From Flavisphingomonas formosensis (lineage in GTDB: Bacteria > Pseudomonadota > Alphaproteobacteria > Sphingomonadales > Sphingomonadaceae): 64,000 nucleotides of DNA. Below the pieces are notes generated by a model. The model was not told where the DNA came from, did not search any database, and saw only the letters and a list, made by a program, of their open reading frames with translations. The stretch is taken from positions 62,001 to 126,000 of the forward strand of contig NZ_WRPK01000001.1 in NCBI RefSeq assembly GCF_009755815.1, in the 5' to 3' direction. Positions within the stretch are counted from its first letter, which is position 1. Each line of letters opens with the position of its first letter. Position numbers and translations under genes: made by a program. Shown piece by piece: positions 62,885 through 64,000 of the stretch.

Positions 62885-64000
62885 TCAGCGATCGTAGAAG
62901 GTCTTGCCGGCGGCGGCGAGGCGATCGATCAGCGGCGAGGGCGTCCAATATTCCGCGCCGACACTGTCCCGGTAACGCAGCATCGCGTCGCGTACCTTGG
63001 CGAGGCCGATCTCGCCCGCCCACCACATCGGGCCGCCGGTGGTCGCCGGGAAGCCGAGGCCGTTCATCATAGCGACGTCGATATCGTCGGGCCGCGCGGC
63101 AATGCCTTCCTCGAGGATGTTCGCCCCTTCGTTGACCATCGCATAGACGCAGCGCTCGAGGATCTCCCGGTCGTCGATCGGCCGCTGGGCGATGCCGCGC
63201 GCCTTGGCATGGGCCTCGAGCAGCGCGTCGGTCTCGGGATCGGGCTGTGGCTTGCGGTCCTCGCCATAGCGATACCAGCCGGCGCCGGTCTTCTGGCCAT
63301 AGCGGCCGCGCTCGTACATCTGGTCGACGAAATTGGCCGCCTTTTCGCGATCGGTGAGCCGCGCCATGCGCGCCTGGCGGGCGGCATATTGCACGTCGAT
63401 GCCGGCCAGGTCGGCGAGCGCATAGGGGCCCATCGGGAAGCCGAAGCCGGCCAGCACCTTGTCGATCTGTGCGGGCTTGGCGCCTTCCTCCAGCATGAAG
63501 AAGCCCTCGCGCGAGCGCTTGGCGAGCATGCGGTTGACGATGAAGCCGTCGCACACGCCGGACAGCACCGGCAGCTTGCCGATCCGCTTGGCGAGCGCGG
63601 TGATGGTGGCGAGCACGTCCGGCGCGGTGCGTGCGCCGCGGACATTCTCCAGCAGGCGCATGACATGCGCCGGGTTGAAGAAGTGCATGCCGCAGACATC
63701 CGCAGGCCGGCCGCTGGCATCGGCCAGCGCGTCGATGTCGAGATAGGAGGTGTTGCTGGCGAGGATCGCGCCCGGCCGCGTCGCCGCGCCTAGCTTCGCG
63801 AACACGTCGCGCTTGACGTCCATCTCCTCGCTCACCGCCTCGACGACGAGGTCGACGTCGCCGAAACCGTCATAGACGAGCGTCGGCGTGATCAGCGCGA
63901 GGCGCGCATCGGCCTTCTCCTGGGAAAGGCTGCCGCGCTTGACGAGGCCGGCATAGGCCTTTCCGATCGTCGCCATCGCCTTGTCCAGCTTCTCCTGGCT
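62885..64000 (-). CDS. 3-Hydroxyacyl-CoA dehydrogenase (FadB/FadJ-like), partial at right edge
   Basis: Open frame to base 64000 without a start; 371 visible residues ([16 protein letters not shown] first). This is the 3-hydroxyacyl-CoA dehydrogenase half of a multifunctional beta-oxidation protein: [50 protein letters not shown] (NAD domain) and [30 protein letters not shown] (C-terminal domain). Any enoyl-CoA hydratase part would lie to the right. It ends 15 bp before the acyl-CoA dehydrogenase gene, same strand. Confidence 0.92.
   Translation of the reverse strand, partial: SQEKLDKAMATIGKAYAGLVKRGSLSQEKADARLALITPTLVYDGFGDVDLVVEAVSEEMDVKRDVFAKLGAATRPGAILASNTSYLDIDALADASGRPADVCGMHFFNPAHVMRLLENVRGARTAPDVLATITALAKRIGKLPVLSGVCDGFIVNRMLAKRSREGFFMLEEGAKPAQIDKVLAGFGFPMGPYALADLAGIDVQYAARQARMARLTDREKAANFVDQMYERGRYGQKTGAGWYRYGEDRKPQPDPETDALLEAHAKARGIAQRPIDDREILERCVYAMVNEGANILEEGIAARPDDIDVAMMNGLGFPATTGGPMWWAGEIGLAKVRDAMLRYRDSVGAEYWTPSPLIDRLAAAGKTFYDR

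Noticed and set aside
1-64000. CRISPR arrays, insertion sequences, prophage genes
   Set aside because: No regularly spaced repeats, transposase or phage structural genes were seen; the repeats present are short dispersed hairpins.

Overview
The window looks like part of the main chromosome of a GC-rich alphaproteobacterium of the order Sphingomonadales (Sphingomonas-like). The basis is protein-level family recognition (HemJ, MmcB, a DUF6489-type small protein, a DUF3576 lipoprotein, long HPF, OprP-type porin, TonB receptor), the very high GC3, and the gene order around hemE. No IS element, prophage, CRISPR array or rRNA operon was seen. One tRNA (Gly-GCC) is present.

Layout. 0-2.7 kb (minus): a sulfate-binding protein followed by an OprP-type porin that reaches the left edge. 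2.9-5.8 kb (plus): a tight, overlapping type III polyketide synthase / methyltransferase / FAD oxidoreductase cassette, then msrB and a PBP1A-type cell wall synthase. 8.3-12.5 kb: small housekeeping and envelope genes (YgjP-like peptidase, YcgN family, SCO1 lipoprotein, ankyrin protein, MmcB, SleB-type hydrolase, DUF1491, PaaI thioesterase). 12.9-17.7 kb (minus): ptsN, hpf, dnaQ, coaE, aroE, maf, ppsR.

17.67-17.96 kb: the ppsR-hemE intergenic region has the hallmarks of the chromosomal replication origin: one perfect and three near DnaA boxes and twelve GANTC (CcrM-type) sites in 220 bp. It is followed by hemE, hemJ, a small secreted protein, rho and a TerC-family gene. About 10 kb further on lies the partition locus mnmE-mnmG-rsmG-parA-parB with two perfect parS palindromes, one intergenic and one inside rsmG, plus holA, lptE, leuS and a DUF3576 lipoprotein.

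34.8-46.7 kb: an outer-membrane barrel protein, a TenI-like protein, yggS, L,D-transpeptidase, a two-domain RibA with a degenerate N-terminal domain, xthA, a possible structured RNA, lolA, ftsK, a UbiH-type hydroxylase, glutathione peroxidase, a short Trm112 gene, a LON-domain protein, a YbbN-type thioredoxin/TPR protein and tRNA-Gly. 46.9-50.2 kb: a secreted Gly/Ser/Ala-rich protein and an S8 serine peptidase diverge from an ECF sigma / anti-sigma pair, with an inverted repeat between them. 50.3-52.7 kb: DUF1810, periplasmic cyclophilin, a small orphan ORF, a LysR regulator.

52.9-64 kb: a catabolic block with acyl-CoA synthetase, Zn-alcohol dehydrogenase, AraC regulator, TonB-dependent receptor, short-chain dehydrogenase, an ACAD10/11-type phosphotransferase, acyl-CoA dehydrogenase and a FadB-like 3-hydroxyacyl-CoA dehydrogenase cut by the right edge. 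Together they suggest uptake and beta-oxidation-like degradation of an acyl or terpenoid-type substrate that the sequence does not identify. Dispersed ~85-bp double-hairpin repeats and inverted G/C-block hairpins occupy several intergenic regions.
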